From: Acidobacteriota bacterium
Lineage (GTDB): Bacteria > Acidobacteriota > HRBIN11
Assembly (NCBI GenBank): GCA_025061865.1
Contig: JANXAA010000043.1
Location: forward strand, 1 to 10,507
DNA: 10,507 bases
Direction of reading: 5' to 3'
This document shows, in pieces, positions 1 through 5,103 of this stretch (position 1 is its first letter; every line of letters starts with the position of its first letter). The notes under the pieces are model-generated. The model ran no database searches, was not told the origin of the DNA, and was given only the letters and a program-made list of their open reading frames with translations. The translations under genes and the position numbers were made by a program.

Positions 1-93
1 GGAGCGTCCCATTCTTTGGTTTATGGGGGCCAGGGGCCGGTTTTTCCCATTGCCTGGGAAGACACGGTCAGGGGCACGGCCATGCGTCCCTAC

Positions 94-186
94 CGTGACG
101 TCGTGATGATGCGGCGGCGTGATGCGCTCGACTCCAGTCGTTCGGCTTCAGTGTCTGTCTCTTCTTGATGCCGTCTCGACGTCACG
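94..186. repeat. Inverted-repeat element, copy 1 (93 bp)
   Basis: CGTGACGTCG at 94-103 is the exact reverse complement of CGACGTCACG at 177-186, with 73 bases between the arms. The right arm runs on to a GATATC at 194-199 and ends about 20 bases before the ribosome-binding site of the next gene. A second pair of arms with almost the same sequence and spacing lies at 7844-7937, so this looks like a dispersed element rather than a chance palindrome. Function is unknown. Confidence 0.55.
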
Positions 187-207
187 TCATCACGATATCC
201 CAAAGAC

Positions 208-214
208 GGAGGGG
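208..214 (+). promoter_or_regulatory. Ribosome-binding site deciding the outer-membrane gene start
   Basis: GGAGGGG lies 4 bases before the ATG at 219. It favours that ATG over the upstream in-frame TTG/ATG at 165/168, which would add 18 residues, lacks a comparable site and would bury the signal peptide. Confidence 0.75.
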
Positions 215-218
215 TACT

Positions 219-860
219 ATGTGGCGGTGTTTGCGTGGCTGGGTCGCCATTGCCGGCATCTTGTTGGGAAGTACCCCGGCGTGGGCCCAATACACCGGCC
301 AGGAACAAGCCTTGGGCTTTTTCTTCGGTCCCAGTCTGTATGACGTAGGTGGGACCTTTGATGATTTCAATCGGACTCACAACGTCAATTTTGACCGGCC
401 CCCCGAGGCGACGTTCGGGATGACCTTCGAGTACACGATCACCAAGTGGATTGGCCTGGAATTCTTCGGCTCCGTCAGCTTCGGGGACATTGACACGCCC
501 GTCATCATCGGGTACGACTTCGACCACTGGAACTTCACGGGCAACGTCGTGGTCCATCTGATGCCCGACCACCGGGTCGTCCCCTACGTGACCCTGGGGG
601 CTGGGGCGGCCATCTTGGTCCCAGGGACGGGGCGTTCGGTCACGACCTCCGTGCTGAACGTTGGGGCTGGTGTCGAGACATTCTTGGGGACGCCCCACTG
701 GGTCTTCCGGGCCGAGGTCCGGGCCTTCAACTTTCGATTCGACGTCTCCAAGTTCGCTGGCGTGACCCAGCAGGACCTGGGCTTAGGGCCCACGTTTAAT
801 GAACGGCAGACGAACGTCCTCGTGAACCTGGGCGTGCGCTACAAGTTTGGCGGCAGCTGA
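219..860 (+). CDS. Outer-membrane beta-barrel protein with signal peptide
   Basis: The 213-residue product is probably an integral outer-membrane protein of the small beta-barrel type (OmpA/OmpW-like fold). Residues 1-23 form a classical Sec signal peptide: basic start (Arg3, Arg6), hydrophobic core around 8-18, and a probable signal peptidase I site after Ala-Trp-Ala23. The mature part alternates hydrophobic and polar residues with many aromatic and glycine positions, and the protein ends in a probable final strand, LGVRYKF, followed by GGS; an aromatic residue close to the C-terminus is typical of barrel insertion signals. No lipobox and no periplasmic OmpA domain are present. The start was chosen by the GGAGGGG site. 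The gene faces the minus-strand methyltransferase across a 231-base gap and is probably monocistronic. The general class is secure; ligand or function cannot be read from the sequence. Confidence 0.8.
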   Translation: MWRCLRGWVAIAGILLGSTPAWAQYTGQEQALGFFFGPSLYDVGGTFDDFNRTHNVNFDRPPEATFGMTFEYTITKWIGLEFFGSVSFGDIDTPVIIGYDFDHWNFTGNVVVHLMPDHRVVPYVTLGAGAAILVPGTGRSVTTSVLNVGAGVETFLGTPHWVFRAEVRAFNFRFDVSKFAGVTQQDLGLGPTFNERQTNVLVNLGVRYKFGGS

Positions 861-1091
861 GGAGTTCCGAAATTGGACCCCTCCGCAAGCGTCCTCAGGG
901 GGAGGGACCCCGCCGTCGGTACTGCACGAGGGAGTCGATGACGCGGTTTCCGTCGTCGTCTTTTCCTTCCGGAAGAGAGACCGGAGGTGTGACCCAGTGG
1001 GCCGCCCCTCTGCCAGCCTGGCGCCTCTGTCCCCCAAGGGTGGAAAGGCTCTCCCTTACGAAGGGAGACGACCGCCCGTCGAAGCCGTGGG
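861..1091. other. Convergent intergenic region with no supported gene
   Basis: The spacer separates two converging genes. It holds the perfect hairpin at 1050-1068. A minus-strand reading frame over 895-1155 carries a short acidic stretch (DDDGNRVIDS) near its end that faintly resembles calcium-binding loops, but it overlaps the methyltransferase end in another frame and has no visible ribosome-binding site, so I do not call it. Confidence 0.4.
1050..1068. terminator. Perfect 8-bp hairpin between convergent genes, possible terminator
   Basis: TCTCCCTT at 1050-1057 and AAGGGAGA at 1061-1068 are exact complements around the 3-base loop ACG. The hairpin sits 24 bases past the stop of the minus-strand methyltransferase gene and about 190 bases past the outer-membrane gene. 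No run of T follows on either strand, so it is not a canonical intrinsic terminator. It may stabilise 3' ends or help Rho-dependent ending. Confidence 0.4.
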
Positions 1092-1682
1092 TCACCGACG
1101 GGTCGCCAGGACGATGGACGTGGGCACCCCTGTCTGGACGATCGTGACGATCCATTCAGGTTTCTGCCTTAGGGCCTCTAGGAGGTCATCCAGAGCACCC
1201 GGGAAGGGCGGCCGATGGACGGCGACGATGGCCTTGGGTGACAGCTTAGGTTCGGCGACCTGAAAGAAAGGGAGCGCCCGCGGTCCGATGTCGATGAATG
1301 CAAAGTCAAACGTGTCCCTAAGGGTAGGGACGACCTTTAGGGCGTCGCCCTCGACGACCGTCACGACCCGGTCCAGCAATTCCGCCCGTTTCAGATGGGC
1401 CCGGGCTTCCCGGACTCGCGAGGCATCGATCTCGATCGTCGTCAGGTGACCTCCGGCCGCCTCCAGGCCCATCCCGAGCCAGAGAGCCGAGTACCCGTTG
1501 GAGGTCCCGATCTCCAAGGCCCGCTGACGCCGCGTGGCGACGACCAGCCATCGGAGGAATTCCCCGTCGCTTCGGGGCACATTGTGGTATAGGTCCCGGA
1601 ACCCCTCCATCCAGGGCATGAGCACGTGCATGATCCAACCTTGGCGATCGGTATCGCAGGTGAGCCTTCTTCGTCGCCTCAA
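1092..1682 (-). CDS. Class I SAM-dependent O-methyltransferase-like protein with altered metal site
   Basis: The 196-residue product belongs to the caffeoyl-CoA/catechol O-methyltransferase-like family, which transfers methyl from S-adenosylmethionine. With the TTG start as residue 1: motif I LEIGTSNGYSALWL spans 56-69, the ribose-binding acidic motif IEID lies at 83-86, EGD at 111-113 and FID at 129-131, followed by the C-terminal strand TSIVLATRR. The family's second metal ligand pair, normally Asp-Asn after the seventh-motif strand (ADN), reads Ala-Val-His at 154-156, so the usual divalent-metal site looks incomplete. Start: a strong AGGAGGG lies 7 bases before TTG at 1682. An ATG at 1631 is the alternative but lacks a good site and would leave a very short N-terminus. 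The substrate is unknown. A heptad repeat element lies just upstream. Confidence 0.7.
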   Translation of the reverse strand: MRRRRRLTCDTDRQGWIMHVLMPWMEGFRDLYHNVPRSDGEFLRWLVVATRRQRALEIGTSNGYSALWLGMGLEAAGGHLTTIEIDASRVREARAHLKRAELLDRVVTVVEGDALKVVPTLRDTFDFAFIDIGPRALPFFQVAEPKLSPKAIVAVHRPPFPGALDDLLEALRQKPEWIVTIVQTGVPTSIVLATRR

Positions 1683-1688
1683 GGCGGA

Positions 1689-1695
1689 CCCTCCT
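1689..1695 (-). promoter_or_regulatory. Ribosome-binding site supporting a TTG start
   Basis: The minus strand reads AGGAGGG here. The core GGAGG (1690-1694) stands 7 bases before TTG at 1682. It is the best Shine-Dalgarno match upstream of this gene and the reason for preferring TTG over ATG at 1631. Confidence 0.65.
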
Positions 1696-1710
1696 AAGAG
1701 ACGCGGAATG

Positions 1711-1830
1711 CAGGATATCAGGATGCAAGAGGGAAGATACAGTTGGAAGTTAGGAATGGGGAATGAAAGAGGCTCTGTGGCAGATGGGGGGCAAGGGAAA
1801 ACCTGATCCCGGACTCCTGACCCCCCACCC
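1711..1830 (-). repeat. Heptad-phased dispersed element, copy A (about 120 bp)
   Basis: The tract is built of degenerate 7-base units: on the plus strand purine-rich units such as CAGGATG and CAAGAGG on the left, and C-rich units such as CCTGATC and CCTGACC on the right. Its left 19 bases (1711-1729) equal 7303-7320 apart from one extra T. Its right 24 bases (1807-1830) match 7400-7423 at 20 positions, with all four differences transitions, and both right ends follow a GGAAAA. Total length is also almost equal (120 against 121). It lies just upstream of the ribosome-binding site of a minus-strand gene. Confidence 0.6.
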
Positions 1831-1909
1831 ACGCTCTAACGCTTTACCGGGGATGCCTTGTGAAAAGCGAAGTCGCCAAAAGGGACGATAGGTCAGCGGG
1901 ACCCCTGGG

Positions 1910-1939
1910 TTGACAGTGTCGGGCCAGATGGGTCAAGAT
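1910..1939 (+). promoter_or_regulatory. Possible sigma70-type promoter for the PD40 gene
   Basis: A perfect TTGACA at 1910-1915 is followed after 18 bases by CAAGAT at 1934-1939, which matches the -10 consensus at 3 of 6 positions. The -10 resembles TAAGAT of the much better promoter at 7432-7460. Transcription would start near 1946 and leave a leader of about 150 bases before the PD40 gene. Confidence 0.35.
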
Positions 1940-2007
1940 CGCCCCGTCCTAGATAGGCCAGAGGCCTGCTTACCCGCGAGCGGGGAGCCTGCACTTACCT
2001 CATTATC

Positions 2008-2035
2008 CCCATCGGCCGACCTGCCCATCGGCCGA
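2008..2035. repeat. Tandem 12-mer with palindromic core, possible operator
   Basis: CCCATCGGCCGA occurs at 2008-2019 and again at 2024-2035, a 16-base period. The second copy contains the perfect palindrome ATCGGCCGAT (2027-2036), and a degenerate third copy follows. An inverted copy of 11 bases (CGGCCGATGGG) lies at 3647-3657, at the end of the next gene but one. The position between a possible promoter and the start of the PD40 gene would suit a regulator site, but the repeat may simply belong to the spacer repeat family. Confidence 0.4.
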
Positions 2036-2099
2036 TTATCGGCGGACTTCCCCGCGGGTCTATGACGACGGTCTTGACTCTTGAAGTTTCAGGCGGTGG

Positions 2100-3107
2100 A
2101 TGATGCGAGTCCGCCCGATGGCCGCCCGATGGTTCTGGCTGGCGGTACTCCTGAGTGCCCCGGTGGTCCTCGGAGCAGGCTGGCTCTACATGCGCGCCCG
2201 TCCTAAGCCGGTCCCTGAAAAGTACCGGTCCCCGACCCTGACGGCGGCCTCTCATGACGTTTGGCAGCATGGGCCGCCCGAGACCCGGGCCATTCCCTTC
2301 CGCGTCGTCTTCACGTCTAACGTGGCGGGGAACTTCGATCTCTACGTGTGGGAGTCTGGCCGCGTCCGACCCCTGCTGGTCCACCTGTCCGACGACCTTT
2401 ACCCGGCTGTGTCGCCCGACGGTCGCTGGCTGGTCTTCCAACGTCAGACGGGCCGGCAAGGCGACATCTACCTCATGGACCTCATGCGAGGCACAGTGGA
2501 ACCCCTCGTCGAAACGCCAGCTGACGAGCAAAACCCAGCCTGGTTTCCGGACGGTCGCCGCGTCGTGTTCGACCGGGACGACGGCCTGGGCCGTCAGCTC
2601 TTCGTCGTAGACGTCACGACCCGGCGGGTCGAGCAGATCACGGAAGGGACCTTGTCGCGGAACATCCTACCGGCCGTGGCCCCCGACGGCTTCCGTATCG
2701 CTCTGACGTCCAGCGCCTGGGTCGGGTGGAGTGTCGCCTGGATGGACCTGCGGGACCGGACGCTTCGGAGCCTCGTGACGGGTGGAGCCTGCCGACCGGA
2801 TTGGTCCCCGGACGGCCGCTATCTGGCCATCACGACACAGAAGTTCGACGGCAAGGGTGACATCGCCCGAATCGACGTGGCGACGGGCCAGGTCGAAAAC
2901 CTGACGCCAGGCCGGACTGATACCTATGACTACGACCCCCGCTGGTCCCCAGATGGTCGCTGGATCGTCTTTCAGACGACGACCGACAAGGAGGGGGGGA
3001 ACTGGCAGGTCTGGGTCCTGGAGGCCCTTACGGGCCAGACGCTCCTGTTGATCGACAGCCCGGGCCAGGACCTGTACCCAAATTGGTGGCCCCCGCCGAA
3101 GTATTAA
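2100..3107 (+). CDS. Exported or membrane-anchored TolB-like PD40 beta-propeller protein
   Basis: The 335-residue protein starts with a basic stretch and a hydrophobic segment at about 11-30, read as an uncleaved anchor or signal peptide without lipobox. The rest is a beta-propeller of WD40-like PD40 repeats of the TolB family. Blade motifs are visible as YPAVSPDGRWLVF (101-113), NPAWFPDGRRVVF (145-157), LPAVAPDGFRIAL (190-202), RPDWSPDGRYLAI (232-244) and DPRWSPDGRWIVF (279-291), with a closing YPNWWP (326-331). That gives about six blades. Such domains bind proteins, usually in the periplasm. There are no tol-pal genes nearby and the N-terminal TolB domain is absent, so this is not TolB itself. 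The start is the first of two adjacent ATGs; the site AGGCGG before it is weak, and the ATG at 2103 is equally possible. Confidence 0.8.
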   Translation: MMRVRPMAARWFWLAVLLSAPVVLGAGWLYMRARPKPVPEKYRSPTLTAASHDVWQHGPPETRAIPFRVVFTSNVAGNFDLYVWESGRVRPLLVHLSDDLYPAVSPDGRWLVFQRQTGRQGDIYLMDLMRGTVEPLVETPADEQNPAWFPDGRRVVFDRDDGLGRQLFVVDVTTRRVEQITEGTLSRNILPAVAPDGFRIALTSSAWVGWSVAWMDLRDRTLRSLVTGGACRPDWSPDGRYLAITTQKFDGKGDIARIDVATGQVENLTPGRTDTYDYDPRWSPDGRWIVFQTTTDKEGGNWQVWVLEALTGQTLLLIDSPGQDLYPNWWPPPKY

Positions 3108-3114
3108 CGGCCGT

Positions 3115-3130
3115 CGGGCCATTGGGCCCG
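3115..3130. repeat. Short perfect hairpin after the PD40 gene
   Basis: CGGGCC at 3115-3120 pairs exactly with GGCCCG at 3125-3130 across a 4-base loop. It lies 8 bases after the PD40 stop codon and 30 bases before the next start. There is no T run, so it may act as an mRNA stabiliser or attenuator within the transcript rather than as a full terminator. Confidence 0.4.
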
Positions 3131-3142
3131 AATTCCCGAACC
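3130..3142. repeat. Left 13-mer of an inverted pair flanking the membrane zinc-ribbon gene
   Basis: GAATTCCCGAACC here is the reverse complement of GGTCCGGGAATTC at 3604-3616 with one mismatch (12 of 13). The pair brackets nearly the whole membrane zinc-ribbon gene. Confidence 0.4.
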
Positions 3143-3159
3143 AAGGCCGGGGATGGCGC

Positions 3160-3660
3160 ATGGACGGGATAGAAATCACGTGGCTGTGTCCATCGTGCCG
3201 TCATGTCCAGACAGCTCCCTGGACCCCCGGGGTGGCTTGCACCCGGTGCGGTCGACCGATCCCAGGACCCCCCGAGGGGTCGACGGGCCTTCCACTGGAG
3301 CGCTGTCGCTTATGCGGCGTCGGGGAGCTCTACCGCCAGAAGGACTTTAACGTCCGGTGGGGTCTGGCCGTCGTGGCCCTGGCGGCGGTCCTCGCTTACT
3401 GGACATGGGGCCTCAGCCTGGTCGGCGCCTTACTCCTGGACACTTGGCTGTACCGACGGGTCCCCTGGGTCGTCATCTGCTATTATTGTCATGCGCATTA
3501 CCGAGGTCTCCCGGGAGTGAAGGCCTACGAGACCTTCGACCTACTGAAACACGACGTCTACAAGACCCTCCGAGAGCAGGGTCCGACACCCATCGTCCTC
3601 GATGGTCCGGGAATTCAGGGTCCGGGGATTCGGGAGTTCGGCAGACCGGCCGATGGGTAA
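3160..3660 (+). CDS. Uncharacterised membrane protein with four CxxC zinc-ribbon halves
   Basis: The 166-residue protein has four CxxC pairs: Cys10/13, Cys27/30, Cys49/52 and Cys107/110. The first two can form one zinc ribbon. The last two lie either side of a hydrophobic hairpin (about 66-83 and 84-106), so a second zinc site could form where both ends of the hairpin meet on the same membrane face. The stretch YRQKDFNVRWGLA before the first membrane segment recalls a widespread uncharacterised zinc-ribbon/membrane family, but I cannot name it. Start: GGGG at 3149-3152 stands 7 bases before the ATG; a different-frame ATG at 3153 is not used. The last 20 residues (147-166) are encoded by a repeat (GPGIQ then GPGIR) and look like a late extension. 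It is 52 bases after the PD40 gene and may be cotranscribed with it. Confidence 0.65.
   Translation: MDGIEITWLCPSCRHVQTAPWTPGVACTRCGRPIPGPPEGSTGLPLERCRLCGVGELYRQKDFNVRWGLAVVALAAVLAYWTWGLSLVGALLLDTWLYRRVPWVVICYYCHAHYRGLPGVKAYETFDLLKHDVYKTLREQGPTPIVLDGPGIQGPGIREFGRPADG
3604..3639 (+). repeat. 15-base in-frame tandem repeat at the 3' end of the membrane zinc-ribbon gene
   Basis: GGTCCGGGAATTC (3604-3616) is followed 15 bases later by GGTCCGGGGATTC (3619-3631, 12 of 13 identical) and then a partial unit GGGAGTTC (3632-3639). The 15-base period is in frame and encodes the five-residue repeat GPGIQ/GPGIR. The sequence is typical of the spacer repeats, so the stop codon appears to have been displaced into repeat DNA. 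Confidence 0.5.
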
Positions 3661-3731
3661 TGGGTAGATTAAGCGGGCAGGTCGGTGAGGCATAAACGCT
3701 CCGGAAGTATTCGAACAGGCATACCCATCGG
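3650..3731. repeat. 10-bp inverted repeat spanning a stop codon
   Basis: CCGATGGGTA at 3650-3659 is the exact reverse complement of TACCCATCGG at 3722-3731, with 62 bases between. The left arm contains most of the TAA stop (3658-3660) of the membrane zinc-ribbon gene. Units such as GATGGGT and AATGGGT in the left arm keep the 7-base phase seen elsewhere. No T run follows. Confidence 0.4.
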
Positions 3732-3860
3732 TCCTGGCTACTATCGGGATGGGTCCAGATGGATGTCCACGATGTTCTCAGACAATCCCACGGGTTGCCC
3801 TTCCCTCCTTGTCGAGCTGCCCACCTACCCATCTGCCGCACTCTCGGATGCCCTGAGCTA

Positions 3861-3866
3861 AGGAGG
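3861..3866 (+). promoter_or_regulatory. Strong ribosome-binding site of the small zinc-ribbon gene
   Basis: A perfect AGGAGG stands 5 bases before the ATG at 3872. It is the main evidence that this 53-codon frame is translated. Confidence 0.8.
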
Positions 3867-3871
3867 AAGCG

Positions 3872-4033
3872 ATGGCTGAGCCCGTCGTGGGCACCGTCGG
3901 GGAGATATGCAAGCAGGCCGGCAGTTACATCTGTGGCAACTGTGGTCACTACAAATACTACGACGAGGGCGACGAGTTCGAGGCCTGCCCTATGTGCGGC
4001 GAGGAGGACATGGAGTGGGAATTAGAGACGTAA
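3872..4033 (+). CDS. Small rubredoxin-like zinc-ribbon protein (53 residues)
   Basis: This short frame is easily missed but well supported: a perfect AGGAGG site and a coherent acidic product with two cysteine knuckles, YICGNCGHYKYY (Cys21, Cys24) and ACPMCGEED (Cys39, Cys42). The CxxCG-x14-CPxCG spacing is that of rubredoxin-type zinc ribbons. An additional Cys13 lies in the N-terminal segment VGEICKQAGSY, which resembles the GEICK...G.Y.C lead-in of small bacterial zinc-ribbon proteins. Aromatic residues between the knuckles (Tyr27, Tyr29, Tyr30) also fit. It could bind zinc structurally or iron as a small electron carrier; the sequence does not decide. It lies 211 bases after the membrane zinc-ribbon gene, in the same direction, and ends facing ftsX. 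Confidence 0.75.
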   Translation: MAEPVVGTVGEICKQAGSYICGNCGHYKYYDEGDEFEACPMCGEEDMEWELET

Positions 4034-4047
4034 TGTAGGGTGGTCCC

Positions 4048-4187
4048 CAGATGTCAGGTACCGGTCCTATGGGTGGGGGGCTACGCGGGGACGGGAGTCC
4101 GGGCATGCCGAGTCCCTGGGTCCCCGAAGACCCGATCCCTAAACGCTAATAGACTGGGACCCGACACCCGGCATCCGGGACCCGATA
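4048..4187. repeat. Heptad-phased tract filling the convergent gap before ftsX
   Basis: Almost all of the 158-base gap between two convergent genes can be read as twenty consecutive 7-base units in one phase. The left end has CAGATGT and CAGGTAC, the middle is G-rich, and the right end has clear C-rich units such as CCCGACA (4160-4166), CCCGGCA (4167-4173) and CCCGATA (4181-4187). The purine-left and C-rich-right polarity is the same as in 1711-1830 and 7303-7423, though direct identity to those is low. Confidence 0.5.
4086..4126. terminator. GC-rich hairpin between convergent genes, possible bidirectional terminator
   Basis: CGGGGAC at 4086-4092 pairs exactly with GTCCCCG at 4120-4126. The stem continues with GGGA (4093-4096) against TCCC (4113-4116) after a 3-base bulge, and the palindrome GGCATGCC (4102-4109) closes the top. 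It lies 52 bases after the small zinc-ribbon stop and 66 bases past the ftsX stop on the other strand. There is no T run, so a classical intrinsic terminator is not shown. Confidence 0.4.
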
Positions 4188-4191
4188 GCCG

Positions 4192-5103
4192 TCACGCTGT
4201 GCCCTCAGCCCGCATCATCCACAAGGCCAGGACGGCTCCCAGTAATCCCAGTATGACGCCCGCCCCGAGGATCCATTGCCCGATCGAGTAAAGGACCGGG
4301 AGCTGGACTTGGACAGACCAATAGGCCATTGTCAGCTTCCGGAGGTACCAGTTCGCCCCCTGCAGACTGAGAAACCACAGGGTCGCCGCCAGCAGACTCC
4401 CTAGGAGGCCCAGTAAGACCCCCTCCAGGTAAAAGGGGAGTCGCACGTGCCAGGGATGCGCCCCCAGGAGGCTCAGGATCTGGACCTCCTCCCGACGGGC
4501 AAAGAAGCTGAGGCGGATGACGTTGGCCACTGTAAAGAGGGCCATCACGGCTAGGACCCCGCCGACGACCAGGCCGCCCCATTGAACGACCCGGAACAGT
4601 GTAGCCAGCCGCTCGACCCACCACTGTTGGTAGTCGACCCCAGCGACCCCTGGTAGGCGCTGAAGGCTGGCGGCCAGACGTCGCAGGCTCTGGGCCTCGA
4701 CCCGTTCCGGCGCCAACCGGACTTCATAATGGGCCGGCAGGGGATTGGTCTGAAGGCTGTCCATAAGACTCTGGAACTCGGGAAACATCTCGACAAACCG
4801 TCGACGGGCCTCCGCCGGGGAAATGAATTGCCAGGTCCGGACGAGAGGACTCTCATGGAGCCACCGCTCGACGGCGACCCGCTGGCCGTCGTCGGCCCCT
4901 TCCATCAGATAAACATACAGGATGAAACTCTCCCGGTAGGGCCGGAGCCAGGTATCTAACCAGTGGCTGGCTTGGAGCCAGCCTCCGAACAGCCACAAGA
5001 CGACCATAATGATGGACGACGACACGCCTGTCGTCATCCGGTTCCGCTTCAGGTTCATCCAGGCAAATTGCAGGATGGCCAGCCACGTGTAGAGCCACTT
5101 CAT
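4192..5103 (-). CDS. ftsX: Cell-division ABC transporter permease FtsX
   Basis: FtsX is the membrane partner of FtsE at the division site; the complex transmits ATP-driven changes to periplasmic activators of peptidoglycan hydrolases. The 303-residue product has the expected topology: a cytoplasmic start, TM1 at about 24-46, an extracytoplasmic domain at about 50-165, then TM2 (172-198), TM3 (222-248) and TM4 (270-297). The conserved loop after TM2, NVIRLSFFARREEVQIL followed by SLLGA (194-215), and PFYLEGVLLGLLGS (223-236) are characteristic of FtsX/MacB-type permeases. Length is normal for FtsX. Its ATG overlaps the ftsE stop by 4 bases (ATGA, 5100-5103), a translational-coupling arrangement. 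No hydrolase activator gene follows, unlike many ftsEX loci; the next downstream feature is a repeat-filled convergent gap. Confidence 0.9.
   Translation of the reverse strand: MKWLYTWLAILQFAWMNLKRNRMTTGVSSSIIMVVLWLFGGWLQASHWLDTWLRPYRESFILYVYLMEGADDGQRVAVERWLHESPLVRTWQFISPAEARRRFVEMFPEFQSLMDSLQTNPLPAHYEVRLAPERVEAQSLRRLAASLQRLPGVAGVDYQQWWVERLATLFRVVQWGGLVVGGVLAVMALFTVANVIRLSFFARREEVQILSLLGAHPWHVRLPFYLEGVLLGLLGSLLAATLWFLSLQGANWYLRKLTMAYWSVQVQLPVLYSIGQWILGAGVILGLLGAVLALWMMRAEGTA

Larger units (their letters stand above)
1..218. other. Leader region upstream of the outer-membrane gene; no supported gene
   Basis: No recognisable gene lies here. Plus-strand frame 1 is open from base 1 to a TGA at 166-168 and could be the tail of a gene that starts before the window, but its 55 residues match nothing I recognise and end in a low-complexity Ser/Arg stretch. 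The second half of the region carries the inverted repeat at 94-186. I see no convincing -35/-10 pair. Confidence 0.4.
1683..2099. other. 417-base divergent spacer: repeats and a possible promoter, no gene
   Basis: Between the divergent methyltransferase and PD40 genes I find no credible gene. From left to right it holds the heptad element 1711-1830, a possible promoter at 1910-1939, small hairpins at 1955-1967 (AGGCC/GGCCT) and 1974-1985 (CCCG/CGGG), and the repeated 12-mer at 2008-2035. The hairpins would lie in the 5' leader of the PD40 gene if the promoter is real. Confidence 0.5.

Noticed and set aside
1..168. Possible 3' end of a gene entering from the left in plus frame 1
   Set aside because: Open for 55 codons, but no recognisable residues and the last third overlaps the inverted-repeat element.
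90..698. Minus-strand frame of 202 codons
   Set aside because: Opposite the outer-membrane gene; product is low-complexity and matches no family features.
895..1155. Minus-strand frame ending in GKDDDGNRVIDSLVQYRR
   Set aside because: The acidic stretch is suggestive of a calcium-binding loop, but there is one motif only, no start signal and overlap with the methyltransferase gene in another frame. A search against dockerin and EF-hand-like profiles would settle it.
847..1263. Plus-strand frame of 138 codons across the first convergent gap
   Set aside because: Overlaps the end of the outer-membrane gene and the methyltransferase, has no ribosome-binding site and a low-complexity product.
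2100..3107. TolB of the Tol-Pal system
   Set aside because: PD40 blades are present, but the N-terminal TolB domain and all tol-pal neighbours are missing.
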